Assembly: GCF_009707365.1 (NCBI RefSeq)
Contig: NZ_CP046122.1
Location: 3,472,001-3,536,000 of the forward strand
From: Microlunatus sp. Gsoil 973
GTDB lineage: Bacteria; Actinomycetota; Actinomycetes; Propionibacteriales; Propionibacteriaceae
Length of the DNA stretch: 64,000 bases
Direction: 5' to 3'
This document shows positions 26,930 to 35,087 of the stretch, piece by piece. Made by a program: the position numbers and the translations under genes. Position 1 is the stretch's first letter. The number at the start of each line of letters is the position of its first letter. The notes under the pieces were generated by a model that saw only the letters and a program-made list of their open reading frames with translations, searched no databases and was not told the DNA's origin.

Positions 26930-28794
26930 TGACAGAGTCCGAAACGCCTGCACACCAGGTGGTGGGCGGACGGTACGAACTCGGGGAGCTCCTGGGTCGC
27001 GGCGGGATGGCCGAGGTGCGGCGCGCCGTCGACCAACGGCTGGGCAGGCCGGTCGCCGTCAAGCAGTTGCGCGCCGATCTGGCCACCGATCCGACCTTCC
27101 AGGCGCGGTTCCGCCGCGAGGCGCAGTCCGCGGCCGGGCTGAACCATCCCAACATCGTGGCCGTCTACGACACCGGCGAGGAGCAGGACCCGGCGACCGG
27201 CGTGCTGGTGCCGTACATCGTGATGGAACTGGTCGAGGGTCCGACCTTGCGGGATGTGCTGCGCGAGGGACGCAAGATCCTCCCGGAGCGCGCGCTGGAA
27301 CTGACCGCCGGAGTGCTGGACGCGCTGACCTACAGCCACCGGGCGGGGATCGTGCACCGCGACATCAAGCCCGCCAACGTGATGCTCACCCAGGCCGGCA
27401 ACGTCAAGGTGATGGACTTCGGCATCGCTCGCGCGGTCGCCGACACGTCGGCGACGATGACCCAGACGGCGGCAGTGATCGGCACGGCGCAGTACCTGTC
27501 CCCGAGCAGGCGCGCGGCGAGACGGTCGACGCGCGAAGCGACCTCTACTCCGCCGGCTGTCTGATGTACGAGCTGCTGGTCGGCCGTCCGCCGTTCACCG
27601 GTGAGTCGCCGGTCAGTGTCGCCTACCAGCATGTTCGGGAGGCGCCGGTGCCGCCGAGCCGGATCGATCCGTCGATCCCGCCGGACATCGACGCCATCGT
27701 GCTCAAGGCGTTGGAGAAGGAGCCCGACGACCGCTACCAGTCGGCCCGGGAGATGAAGGCCGACATCAATCGGGTGCTGGCCGGTGAGCAGGTCACCGCC
27801 GCGTTGGCCGGAGCACCGACCGCCGTACGGCCGCCGGTGCCGCTGGGATCCGATGTCGATGCCACTCGGGTGGTTCCCGCGCAGGCGGCAACGGTGGCCC
27901 AGGGGCCGAACCGGATCCCTGCCGGGCGCCGGGCCGGAGGATTTCGAGGAGGAGGAGCCGCGGAAGCGGCGCGCCGGGCTGGCCGTCGTGCTCACGCTGG
28001 TCATCCTGATGGTCCTGGCGGCACTTGGCGCCGGCGGCTACTACTGGTGGCAGCAGCAGAACAAGCAGCAGGCCGCCCCACCGCCGGCCAAGGTGTCGGT
28101 GCCGAGCGTGCTCGGCATGGACCGCACCCGGGCCGAGGCGGAACTGAAATCCAAGGGTCTTGTGCCCAACATCACCAGCGTCAACGGCGCCGACGACGAC
28201 ACCAAGAACACCGCCGTCAAACAGGATCCGTCCGGTGGCATCAAGGTCGATCCGCGGAGCACCGTCAAGGTCGAGATCAACGTCGGCCCGAAACAGGCGA
28301 CCATTCCCGACAACCTGGTCGGCAAGAAGGCCAAGAAGGTCGAGCGGCTGCTCGAGGATGCCGGCTTCTCCTCCGACAGCATCAAGCGGGAGGACGCCCA
28401 GCAGCCCGAGCCACTGGACGCCGAGAAGGGCGACGTCCTCGCGATCGACCCGGAGGAGGGTTCGACGGTCGCCGCGGACTCCGAGATCACCCTGACGGTT
28501 GCCACCGGTAAGTCCGAAGTGCCCAATCTGATGGGCAAGCAGGCCGATGCCGCCGAACAGGACGCGGAGAATGCCGGGTTCCGGACCCAGGTCAAGACGG
28601 TGATCGACGACGACAACCCCGAGGGCATCGTGGTCAGCCAGAGCTACTCCGAGGGAACGCTGCTGGAGCGCGGCACGACGATCGTGATCAGCGTCGCCAA
28701 GCACTCCCCGCCCAAGCCGAGCCCGACACCGACGCCGACCGGTCCGGCATCGTCCACCTCACCCAGCCCGACGCCGGGCAAGCCCGGAGGCTAG
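26930..28794 (+). pseudogene. pknB: PknB: Ser/Thr protein kinase with three PASTA domains, two compensating frameshifts
   Basis: PknB senses cell-wall fragments and controls growth and division. From ATG 26930 (GAAAGGAAA upstream) the kinase domain has GRGGMAEV, VAVKQL, HRDIKPANV, DFGIARA and then YLSP. At 27502-27504 one G is missing (expected CCGGAG), so the frame ends early. The correct lobe continues in the next frame from GAGCAG at 27504 (DLYSAGCLMYELLVGRPPFTG region). Near 27910-27935 an opposite +1 shift restores the original frame for the transmembrane helix (LAVVLTLVILMVLAALGAGG) and three PASTA repeats ending at 28794. All parts are well conserved, so the locus is probably functional and misread. 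Confidence 0.85.
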
Positions 28795-28825
28795 ACCGCC
28801 GGGATTCCGGACGACTGGTAATTAT

Positions 28826-28841
28826 TCGAACAACTGTCCGA
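28826..28841. promoter_or_regulatory. Candidate LexA/SOS box upstream of alkB
   Basis: TCGAACAACTGTCCGA differs at one position in its arms from the actinobacterial SOS box TCGAAC-N4-GTTCGA. It lies 22 bp upstream of the alkB start, a suitable place for repression by LexA. A single imperfect site is moderate evidence only. Confidence 0.45.
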
Positions 28842-28863
28842 TAGCGGTGTTACGCTCGATGCC

Positions 28864-29532
28864 ATGAGCGCGATCACCATCGGAACGACCGACCGTAGGG
28901 GCAGGGCGGATCTGCAGGATTCGCTCTTGGACTTCTCCGACGAGCTGGACCTCGGCGCGCTGCGCGGCAAGGTCGAACGACGCACCCTGACCCGGGGCGC
29001 CTGGGTGGACATCCGGCCGGCTTGGCTGCAGGGCGCCGACGCGTTGATGCGGGAACTCGTCGAGACCGTGCCCTGGCACGCCGAGCGCCGGCAGATGTAC
29101 GAGCGGGTCGTCGACGTACCGCGGATGCTCTGTTTCTACGGTGAGGACGACCCGCTGCCGCATCCGGTGCTCGACCGGGCCAAGGCGTTGCTCAACGACT
29201 ACTACAACGCGGAGCTGGGCGAGCCGTTCCGGACGGCCGGGATGTGCCTGTACCGGGACGGGCGGGATTCGGTCGCCTGGCACGGCGACACCATCGGCCG
29301 CGGCAAGAGTGAGGACACCATGGTCGCGATCCTGTCGGTCGGCGCCGCCCGGGCCCTTTCCCTGCGACCGCGGGGCAGCACGACCACCTGGGCGAAGTAT
29401 CCACTCGGACATGGTGACCTGATCGTGATGGGTGGGTCGTGCCAGCGCACCTGGGAGCACGCGATCACCAAGACCGCCAAGCCCGTGGGTCCGCGGATCA
29501 GCATCCAGTTCCGGCCCCGCGGCGTCCGCTGA
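28864..29532 (+). CDS. alkB: AlkB-type 2-oxoglutarate/Fe(II) DNA-repair dioxygenase
   Basis: AlkB reverses alkylation damage (1-methyladenine, 3-methylcytosine) by oxidative demethylation. The 222-residue product has the jelly-roll iron site H140-x-D142 (AWHGDT) with distal H199 (WEHAI), and the 2OG-binding arginines in RISIQFRPR near the C-terminus. FRTAGMCLYRDGRDSVAWHGD is the standard family block. It lies between pknB and trpG, a position not occupied by alkB in the mycobacterial cluster, and has its own promoter region with a possible SOS box. Confidence 0.9.
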   Translation: MSAITIGTTDRRGRADLQDSLLDFSDELDLGALRGKVERRTLTRGAWVDIRPAWLQGADALMRELVETVPWHAERRQMYERVVDVPRMLCFYGEDDPLPHPVLDRAKALLNDYYNAELGEPFRTAGMCLYRDGRDSVAWHGDTIGRGKSEDTMVAILSVGAARALSLRPRGSTTTWAKYPLGHGDLIVMGGSCQRTWEHAITKTAKPVGPRISIQFRPRGVR

Positions 29533-29546
29533 CCGCCGGCTCCGCT

Positions 29547-29616
29547 CTTGCCGCACCGCCTGCTGCACGCCGCACCGTGTGTACAGGGTGCGGCGTGCAG
29601 CAGCTGGTGCGGCAAG
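29547..29616. repeat. Long palindromic repeat, family A copy 2 (perfect)
   Basis: The outer arms CTTGCCGCACC (29547-29557) and GGTGCGGCAAG (29606-29616) are exact complements. The inner arms CTGCTGCACGCCGCACC (29560-29576) and GGTGCGGCGTGCAGCAG (29587-29603) are also exact, around a 10-base loop. The arms give 28 paired bases interrupted by one 2x2 bulge. The element starts 15 bp after alkB and is the best-preserved of three copies in the window. Confidence 0.9.
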
Positions 29617-29730
29617 GGACGAGGCTGGGGTGCGGCGCATGGGAGGCTGGCAATCCGTGGCAACCACTGGGCACGATCGGCCGGTACGTCCTAGCGTTGC
29701 GGTCACCGCAAGCTACGAAGGAGTGTGACG

Positions 29731-30591
29731 GTGGCCAAGATCGGCGTACAGGCGATGATGCTCAAGCAACACGTCGCCGACCGCGGGGCGTACGACGTCT
29801 GGAAGCAGCTGGCCGGTATCGGATTCAGCGTCGTCGAGGTGTCCCAGATCTCGCTGACCCCACAGACGCGGGACGAGATCGCCCGCGCCAACGACGAGTT
29901 CGGAATGAGTGTCTCGTCGATCTCCGCCGGGATGGGCGCGGCGGGCGGCGGCGGCAACGACTCGCTCCGGGAGTCCTTCGACAAGATCGTCTCCGACTGC
30001 CAGGCGCTCGGCGCCAACCGCGTGCGGATCGGCATGTTGCCGGTCGAGGTGCTCGCCTCCGAGGAGTCCTTGATCAACTTCGCCAAGGACACCAATGAGA
30101 TGGCCCGCCGGCTCTCCGACCACGGCATCATCCTCAGCTATCACAACCACCACATCGAATTCGCCAAGATCAACGGCCGGCTCATCCTCGATCTGATCAA
30201 GGAGAACGCGCCGGATCTGAAGCTTCAGATCGATGTGCACTGGGTTCAGCGCGGCGGCATGGACCCGGTCCGGACCTTGAACAAGTACGCCGGTCTTGTC
30301 GATCTTGTGCATCTGAAGGACTACCGGATCGCCGTGCCGCCGGCCGAGGCGTTCGCCGCACTGAGCGCCGGCGATCGTGCGACCTGGCAGGGCTACTGGT
30401 CCAACATCGTCCAGTTCGCCGAGGTCGGCCAGGGCAACCTGGACTTCGCGGGTGTGGTCGAGGCCGGCATCGACGCCGGCGCGGAGTACCTGCTGATCGA
30501 GCAGGATGATCAGTACGGCCGCGACATCTTCGACTGCCTCAGCGACTCCCGCGAGCATCTGATCGGCCTCGGTTACGCCGACCTCCTCTAA
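29731..30591 (+). CDS. Sugar phosphate isomerase/epimerase (AP endonuclease 2-like TIM barrel)
   Basis: Product of 286 residues from GTG 29731; AAGGAG lies seven bases upstream, which favours it over GTG 29725. The xylose-isomerase-like TIM barrel carries metal ligands typical of inositol catabolism and ketose epimerase enzymes: SYHNHHIEF, QIDVHWVQRGG, VHLKDYR and LIEQDD. The sequence is an intact member of this large family, but the substrate cannot be named. It stands alone between palindromes A2 and B. Confidence 0.82.
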   Translation: MAKIGVQAMMLKQHVADRGAYDVWKQLAGIGFSVVEVSQISLTPQTRDEIARANDEFGMSVSSISAGMGAAGGGGNDSLRESFDKIVSDCQALGANRVRIGMLPVEVLASEESLINFAKDTNEMARRLSDHGIILSYHNHHIEFAKINGRLILDLIKENAPDLKLQIDVHWVQRGGMDPVRTLNKYAGLVDLVHLKDYRIAVPPAEAFAALSAGDRATWQGYWSNIVQFAEVGQGNLDFAGVVEAGIDAGAEYLLIEQDDQYGRDIFDCLSDSREHLIGLGYADLL

Positions 30592-30699
30592 CCGCCGAGG
30601 GGTCACATACTCCTCAATATTCGCGGTGTGTCGCGCCCAGGCTGCATGACCACGCGACGACACGCCGCCGATATTGAGGAGTTTGTGACCCCTCGGCGG
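30592..30699. repeat. 108-bp palindromic element, family B (complete)
   Basis: Two arms of about 45 bp, 30592-30636 and about 30653-30699, are inverted copies with only a few differences. Each begins CCGCCGAGGGGTCACA at its outer end and continues with ACTCCTCAATAT and a GTGTCG block. The spacer is about 16 bp. The element fills almost the entire gap between the isomerase and the convergent trpG, starting one base after the isomerase stop. A half copy lies at 7803-7844. Confidence 0.88.
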
Positions 30700-30706
30700 A
30701 AGGGGG

Positions 30707-31351
30707 TCAGCGGGCGGACATCAGGGGCGCGAGACCGACCGCACGGGCGGGGGCCGCGTCGTCGCCGCAGATCTTCAGCCAGTTGGCGAGCAGCTGGTAG
30801 CCGTGTTCGGTCATCACCGACTCGGGATGGAACTGCACGGCCTCGACCGGGAGCGTGCGGTGGCGTACCCCCATGATCACTCCACTGTCGGTGGTCGCGG
30901 TGATTTCAAGATCATCGGGCACGGTCTCCGGCCTGATCGCCAAGGAGTGGTAGCGGGTCGCGGTGAACGGCGTGGGCAGACCCGTGAAGACGCCGGCGTT
31001 CTGGTGCCGCACCAGCGATGTCTTGCCGTGCAGCAGTTCCGGCGCGCGGCCGACGAACCCGCCGTAGGCCACCCCGATCGCCTGCAGCCCGAGGCAGACA
31101 CCGAAGATCGGCCGCTTGCCCGCCTGGTCACGGACCAGGTCGACGCAGATCCCGGCCTGTTCGGGGATGCCGGGTCCCGGCGACAGCAGGATGCCTGCGT
31201 ACGGCTCGGCATAGTCCGGATCGGCGAAACGGGCGTCGTCGTTGCGCCAGACGTCGACCTCGGCTCCCACCTGGGCCAGGTAATGGGCCAGGTTGTACAC
31301 GAAGGAGTCGTAGTTGTCGACGATCAGGATGCGCAACGGACGTTCGGACAC
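30707..31351 (-). CDS. trpG: Aminodeoxychorismate/anthranilate synthase glutamine amidotransferase subunit
   Basis: This class I glutamine amidotransferase supplies ammonia to the partner synthase for folate or tryptophan. The 214-residue product has the catalytic triad: Cys in FGVCLGLQAIG, and His/Glu in VQFHPESVMTEHG, plus LSPGPGIPEQAG for the oxyanion strand. Annotated trpG or pabA in other actinobacteria, this gene is a fixed neighbour of the pknB-crgA cluster. A pabC gene lies 9 kb away, which makes a folate role plausible, but no pabB or trpE is present here. Confidence 0.9.
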   Translation of the reverse strand: MSERPLRILIVDNYDSFVYNLAHYLAQVGAEVDVWRNDDARFADPDYAEPYAGILLSPGPGIPEQAGICVDLVRDQAGKRPIFGVCLGLQAIGVAYGGFVGRAPELLHGKTSLVRHQNAGVFTGLPTPFTATRYHSLAIRPETVPDDLEITATTDSGVIMGVRHRTLPVEAVQFHPESVMTEHGYQLLANWLKICGDDAAPARAVGLAPLMSAR

Positions 31352-31396
31352 CCGGTCATTGTTCCACGCCGGCCGAACTGCAGTGATGAGCGTTTC

Positions 31397-32196
31397 TCAC
31401 CTGGTCGGCGAGGCGGACGGCTCCCCCGGCACGCGGGCATACTGCAGGTCCAGCGCGCCCCGGTAGGCCGGGAACGTCGCCCCGGCCTTGGTGCTGACCG
31501 AGTAGCCCATCCGGTAGCGCTGCACGTACTGCTGGAAGATCCGGACGAAGTCGGAGTTCTGCAACGTCTGCTGCAGGCGCGCGGTGTCGCCGATCGCGCT
31601 GATCCGGTACGGCGGAGCGTACGGGATCCCGCGCAGGATCACCGTGTTGCCGACGCACTTGATCCCGGTGGTGGAGATCACCCGCTGCCCCTGGATGGTC
31701 ATCGCCTCGGCGCCGCCGCCCACAGCAGATTGACGATCGCCTGGATGTCCTGTTGATGCACGACAAGCAGATCCGGATCGATGCCCTCGGAACCGACATC
31801 CGACGGCGCGTCGTCCAGGGTGACGGTGACGGCAGGGCCGGTCACCGGGCGGAGCCCGGCCTGTCGGGACCGCTGCTCCAGCCGGGCGTCCAACGACGGA
31901 TCGCCCTGCTGCGCGGCCAGTTGATCGACCTCGGTGTGCAGGTCGGTGACCTGCTGGGCCAGCCGGGCGTTGCGCCGCGACTCCGACTGCACCAGGCTCA
32001 CCAGATCGGTGTTGCGGGCCGGCCGGAGGTCGATTCCCCTGGCGTTGATGGCGCTGATGGTGATCATCAGACCGGCGGCCAGACAGACCACACCGGTGAG
32101 CACCCGACCGGAGCGGCCGCGGCTGTCACGGATCCGCTGGCGGACGTGCGCACGGCGCAGGGCGCGGCGTACTCGCGCGACGATCGGCCGTTCCAC
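31397..32196 (-). pseudogene. DUF881 (YlxW-like) membrane protein, frameshifted
   Basis: This matches the DUF881 gene that sits between trpG and crgA in mycobacteria. The N-terminal part, from 32196, has an arginine-rich cytoplasmic segment, one transmembrane helix (VLTGVVCLAAGLMITISAINARG), a coiled-coil (LAQQVTDLHTEVDQLAAQ) and the start of the DUF881 domain. At 31711-31722, in a GC-rich run after NLLWA, one base is missing. The rest (AMTIQGQRVISTTGIKCVGNTVILRG) is in another frame, ending at 31397. Each part is well conserved. The role is unknown; it is probably a division or envelope factor. Confidence 0.82.
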
Positions 32197-32305
32197 CTAC
32201 CACTCCTCGTTCCGGCTTCTCCTCATCCGGCTTCCGGCACAGGAAATGTGTCTCTGCAACCGGGATTGACTACGCTACCCGGGAGGCCCCTGCAAGGAGA
32301 GACCG

Positions 32306-32884
32306 TTGCCTGAATCCAAGATCCGCAAGTCTGTCGACGACAAGCGGAAGCGCACCGAGTCGGCCAAGGCCGCAGCGTCGAGCGGGAGAACGACGGGCAG
32401 GTCGAGCGGGGCGACTCCGCGCAAGACGGGCGCGGACTCCGCCGGACGGACCGCGAAGCGGGTGTCCCGGCGGATCGAGGCGGAGAGTCGCCCGCAGGGT
32501 CGCCGCTGGGTGCTGCCCGCCGCGATCGTGCTGGCCGTCCTCGGCATCGCCTGGGGCGTGGCGTACTTCGTCAACGACAAACTGATCCCCGGCGAGCATG
32601 CCCTCGGCAAGTGGAACATCCTGATCGGTGCCGGTGCGGTGCTCGTCGCTGCTCTCCTCTACCTGGCGCTGCGCCCAAGGATCGGCACACCGTACGCGGC
32701 CGGCTCACGCCGCTGGGTAGCGCCGGCCTTCATCGGCGTCGGGCTGCTCGGCGTGGCCTGGCTGATCGTCTATTACGTGGCCGGCAGTTCGATCCCGTTC
32801 ATGGCGGCACTGGGCAACTGGAACATCCTGATCGGGATGGGCGCGATGGCGGCGGCGTTCGTCATCGCGACGCTGTGGAAGTAG
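32306..32884 (+). CDS. crgA: CrgA-like division regulator with two tandem CrgA membrane domains
   Basis: CrgA is normally a protein of about 90 residues with two helices that recruits FtsI/PBP to the septum. Here TTG 32306 (AAGGAG upstream) gives 192 residues. The N-terminus PESKIRKS matches CrgA. A basic Ser/Arg linker (residues 9-65) follows, and then the CrgA module occurs twice: residues about 66-125 and 135-192. Each has RRWV.PA, a helix, then LGKWNILIGAGA or LGNWNILIGMGA and a second helix. Four membrane segments are therefore predicted. The gene context (trpG, DUF881) supports the identity. Confidence 0.9.
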   Translation: MPESKIRKSVDDKRKRTESAKAAASSGRTTGRSSGATPRKTGADSAGRTAKRVSRRIEAESRPQGRRWVLPAAIVLAVLGIAWGVAYFVNDKLIPGEHALGKWNILIGAGAVLVAALLYLALRPRIGTPYAAGSRRWVAPAFIGVGLLGVAWLIVYYVAGSSIPFMAALGNWNILIGMGAMAAAFVIATLWK

Positions 32885-32915
32885 CCCGACTGAATCCATA
32901 GCCGCACCCCGCGCC

Positions 32916-33023
32916 TGTGGACAACCGGTCGACATTCCGCCGAAAAACCCCTCATGGATCTGCAGCCGGGTTGAATAACAGTGGTGTTGTTCTCTCCACA
33001 GTGGGGATAACCGCTGTGGACAA
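32916..33023. other. Cluster of DnaA boxes downstream of crgA
   Basis: Two perfect boxes read TGTGGACAA on the plus strand (32916-32924 and 33015-33023), equal to TTGTCCACA on the minus strand. A one-mismatch box TGGGGATAA is at 33002-33010, and a weaker CTCTCCACA ends at 33000. They lie in a 208-bp gap between crgA and the thiolase that contains an AT-rich stretch (32968-32990). This could be a DnaA-titrating or reactivating site, or an oriC-related element. Confidence 0.6.
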
Positions 33024-33092
33024 CTGTTCCATCTTCAACTGACGCCGGCGGAGCGCCTGGGTCGGCGGCCCCTGGTGACGTAGGTTCGTCCC

Positions 33093-34259
33093 ATGAGCAA
33101 CCCCGTCATCGTGGACGTCATCCGCACTGCCTCCGGTAAGGGCAAGCCCGGTGGTGCGCTGTCGGGCATCCATCCTGTCGAACTCCTGGCCACGACGATC
33201 CGCGGCCTGCTGCAGCGCAACGATCTCGACCCGGACCTGGTCGAGGATGTGATCGCCGGCTGCGTCAGCCAGTCCGGCGAGCAGGCGGCCAATATCGCCC
33301 GCAATGCCGTCCTCGCGGCCGGGCTGCCCGAGGCTGTTCCGGCAACAACCGTCGACCGGCAGTGCGGATCGAGCCAACAGGCCGCGCACTTCGCCGCGCA
33401 AGGCGTGATTGCCGGAGCGTACGACGTCGTCATCGCCTGCGGTGTCGAGTCAATGAGCCGGGTGCCGATGTTCTCCAACTTCGCCGGCAAGGACCCGTAC
33501 GAGCCACTCGGCTCACGCTATCCCGACGGCCTGGTGCCCCAGGGAGTCAGCGCCGAACTGATCGCCGCGCGCTGGAAGCTCGACCGCACCGCGCTCGACG
33601 AGTTCGCCGCCGAGTCACATCGCCGCGCCGCCGACGCGACGACCTCCGGGGCGTTCAGCGCCGAGATCCTGCCGATCGGTGATCACGCTGTCGACGAGAC
33701 GATCCGTGCCTCGACGACCGTCGACGGGCTTGCCGGGCTCAAACCGTCCTTCCAGGATCCGGCTCTGGCCGAGCGATTCCCCGAGATCACCTGGTCGATC
33801 ACCCCCGGCAACTCCTCGCCGCTGACTGACGGCGCGTCGGCGGCGCTGATCATGAGCGAGCAGCGGGCTCACGCGCTCGGGCTCACCCCGCGGGCCCGTT
33901 TCGCGGCCTTCGCGGTCACCGGCAGCGACCCGTTGTTGATGTTGACCGGCGTGATCCCGGCGACGCGCAAGCTGCTTGACCGTTCGGGTCTTGCCCTGGA
34001 CGACATCGACGCGTACGAGGTCAACGAGGCGTTCGCGCCGGTGCCGCTGGTCTGGCAGCAGGAGTTCAACGCCGACCCGGCCAGGCTGAACCCCCGCGGT
34101 GGTGCGATCGCGCTGGGTCACCCGCTCGGCGCATCCGGCACCAGGCTGCTCACCACCCTGGTCAACCAGCTCGAGGCCTCGGGCGGCCGGTACGGGCTGC
34201 AGACCATGTGCGAAGGTGGCGGCATGGCCAATGCCATGATCATCGAGCGGCTCGGCTGA
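33093..34259 (+). CDS. Acetyl-CoA acetyltransferase family thiolase (3-ketoacyl-CoA thiolase)
   Basis: This enzyme cleaves 3-ketoacyl-CoA to acetyl-CoA and a shortened acyl-CoA in beta-oxidation. The 388-residue product has nucleophile Cys91 in DRQCGSSQQA, His343 in ALGHPLGASG, and Cys373 in CEGGGMANA. The short form without an extra domain resembles the steroid/fatty-acid thiolases of actinobacteria. It is followed after 42 bp by an SDR resembling 3-hydroxyacyl-CoA dehydrogenase, so the two probably catalyse consecutive steps. Confidence 0.9.
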   Translation: MSNPVIVDVIRTASGKGKPGGALSGIHPVELLATTIRGLLQRNDLDPDLVEDVIAGCVSQSGEQAANIARNAVLAAGLPEAVPATTVDRQCGSSQQAAHFAAQGVIAGAYDVVIACGVESMSRVPMFSNFAGKDPYEPLGSRYPDGLVPQGVSAELIAARWKLDRTALDEFAAESHRRAADATTSGAFSAEILPIGDHAVDETIRASTTVDGLAGLKPSFQDPALAERFPEITWSITPGNSSPLTDGASAALIMSEQRAHALGLTPRARFAAFAVTGSDPLLMLTGVIPATRKLLDRSGLALDDIDAYEVNEAFAPVPLVWQQEFNADPARLNPRGGAIALGHPLGASGTRLLTTLVNQLEASGGRYGLQTMCEGGGMANAMIIERLG

Positions 34260-34301
34260 CGCCGACCAGCAGCGATCCCCAGGAGAGGTTAGGGACAGCC
34301 C

Positions 34302-35069
34302 ATGCAGATCACCGCGGACACCGTCGCCCTGGTCACCGGTGGCGCCTCCGGACTCGGAAACGCCACCGCGACCCGCCTGGCCGACCTTGGGGCGAAGGTG
34401 GTCCTGGTCGACCTGCCGACCTCCCGCGGCCAGGACGCCGGAACCGAACTCGGTGACGACGCCGTCTTCGCCCCGACCGACGTCACCTCCGCCGAGCAGG
34501 TGACGGCCGCACTCGACACCGCAGCCGGGCTCGGCGCCCTGCGGTTCGTGATCAACTGCGCCGGTATCGGCACCGACGTCTTCCGGGTGGTCGGACGCAA
34601 GGGTCCGTTCCCGCTCGACGCGTTCAAGCGGACCGTCGAGGTCAATCTGGTCGGCACCTTCAACGTGATCCGGCTGGCTGCGGAGCGGATGATCAACTTC
34701 GACCCGGTCGGCGAGGAACGCGGAGTGATCATCAACACCGCATCGGTCGCCGCCTATGACGGGCAGATCGGGCAGGCGGCGTACTCGGCGTCCAAGGGCG
34801 GCGTGGTCGGGATGACGCTGCCGATCGCTCGTGATCTTGCCCAGCACAAGATCCGGGTGATGTCGATCGCACCGGGCATCTTCGCCACTCCGATGATGGC
34901 CGGGCTGCCGCAGGAGGCGCAGGATTCGCTGGCCACCCAGGTGCCGCATCCGAGCCGGCTCGGCAAGCCGGAGGAGTACGCCATGCTCGTCGAGTCGATC
35001 ATCACCAACCCCATGCTCAACGGCGAGACCATCCGGTTGGACGGGGCGATCCGGATGGCGCCGCGCTGA
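34302..35069 (+). CDS. SDR-type 3-hydroxyacyl-CoA dehydrogenase (HSD17B10-like)
   Basis: The 255-residue oxidoreductase has [12 protein letters not shown] (cofactor), INCAGIG, Ser148 and Tyr161-x3-Lys165 (AAYSASKGG). The long insertion after the third strand and the block [21 protein letters not shown] match the type II 3-hydroxyacyl-CoA dehydrogenase subgroup, which oxidises 3-hydroxyacyl-CoA with NAD+. Linkage to the thiolase upstream supports beta-oxidation. AGGAGAGG lies well upstream of ATG 34302. Confidence 0.88.
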   Translation: MQITADTVALVTGGASGLGNATATRLADLGAKVVLVDLPTSRGQDAGTELGDDAVFAPTDVTSAEQVTAALDTAAGLGALRFVINCAGIGTDVFRVVGRKGPFPLDAFKRTVEVNLVGTFNVIRLAAERMINFDPVGEERGVIINTASVAAYDGQIGQAAYSASKGGVVGMTLPIARDLAQHKIRVMSIAPGIFATPMMAGLPQEAQDSLATQVPHPSRLGKPEEYAMLVESIITNPMLNGETIRLDGAIRMAPR

Positions 35070-35087
35070 GGCGCCCCGGTTCATCCA

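Noticed and set aside
26738-26932. Small open frame of 64 codons overlapping the pbpA stop, as a possible pknA remnant
   Set aside because: The product is Arg-rich, has no kinase motif, and reads like random GC-rich DNA; it is better seen as the leader of pknB.
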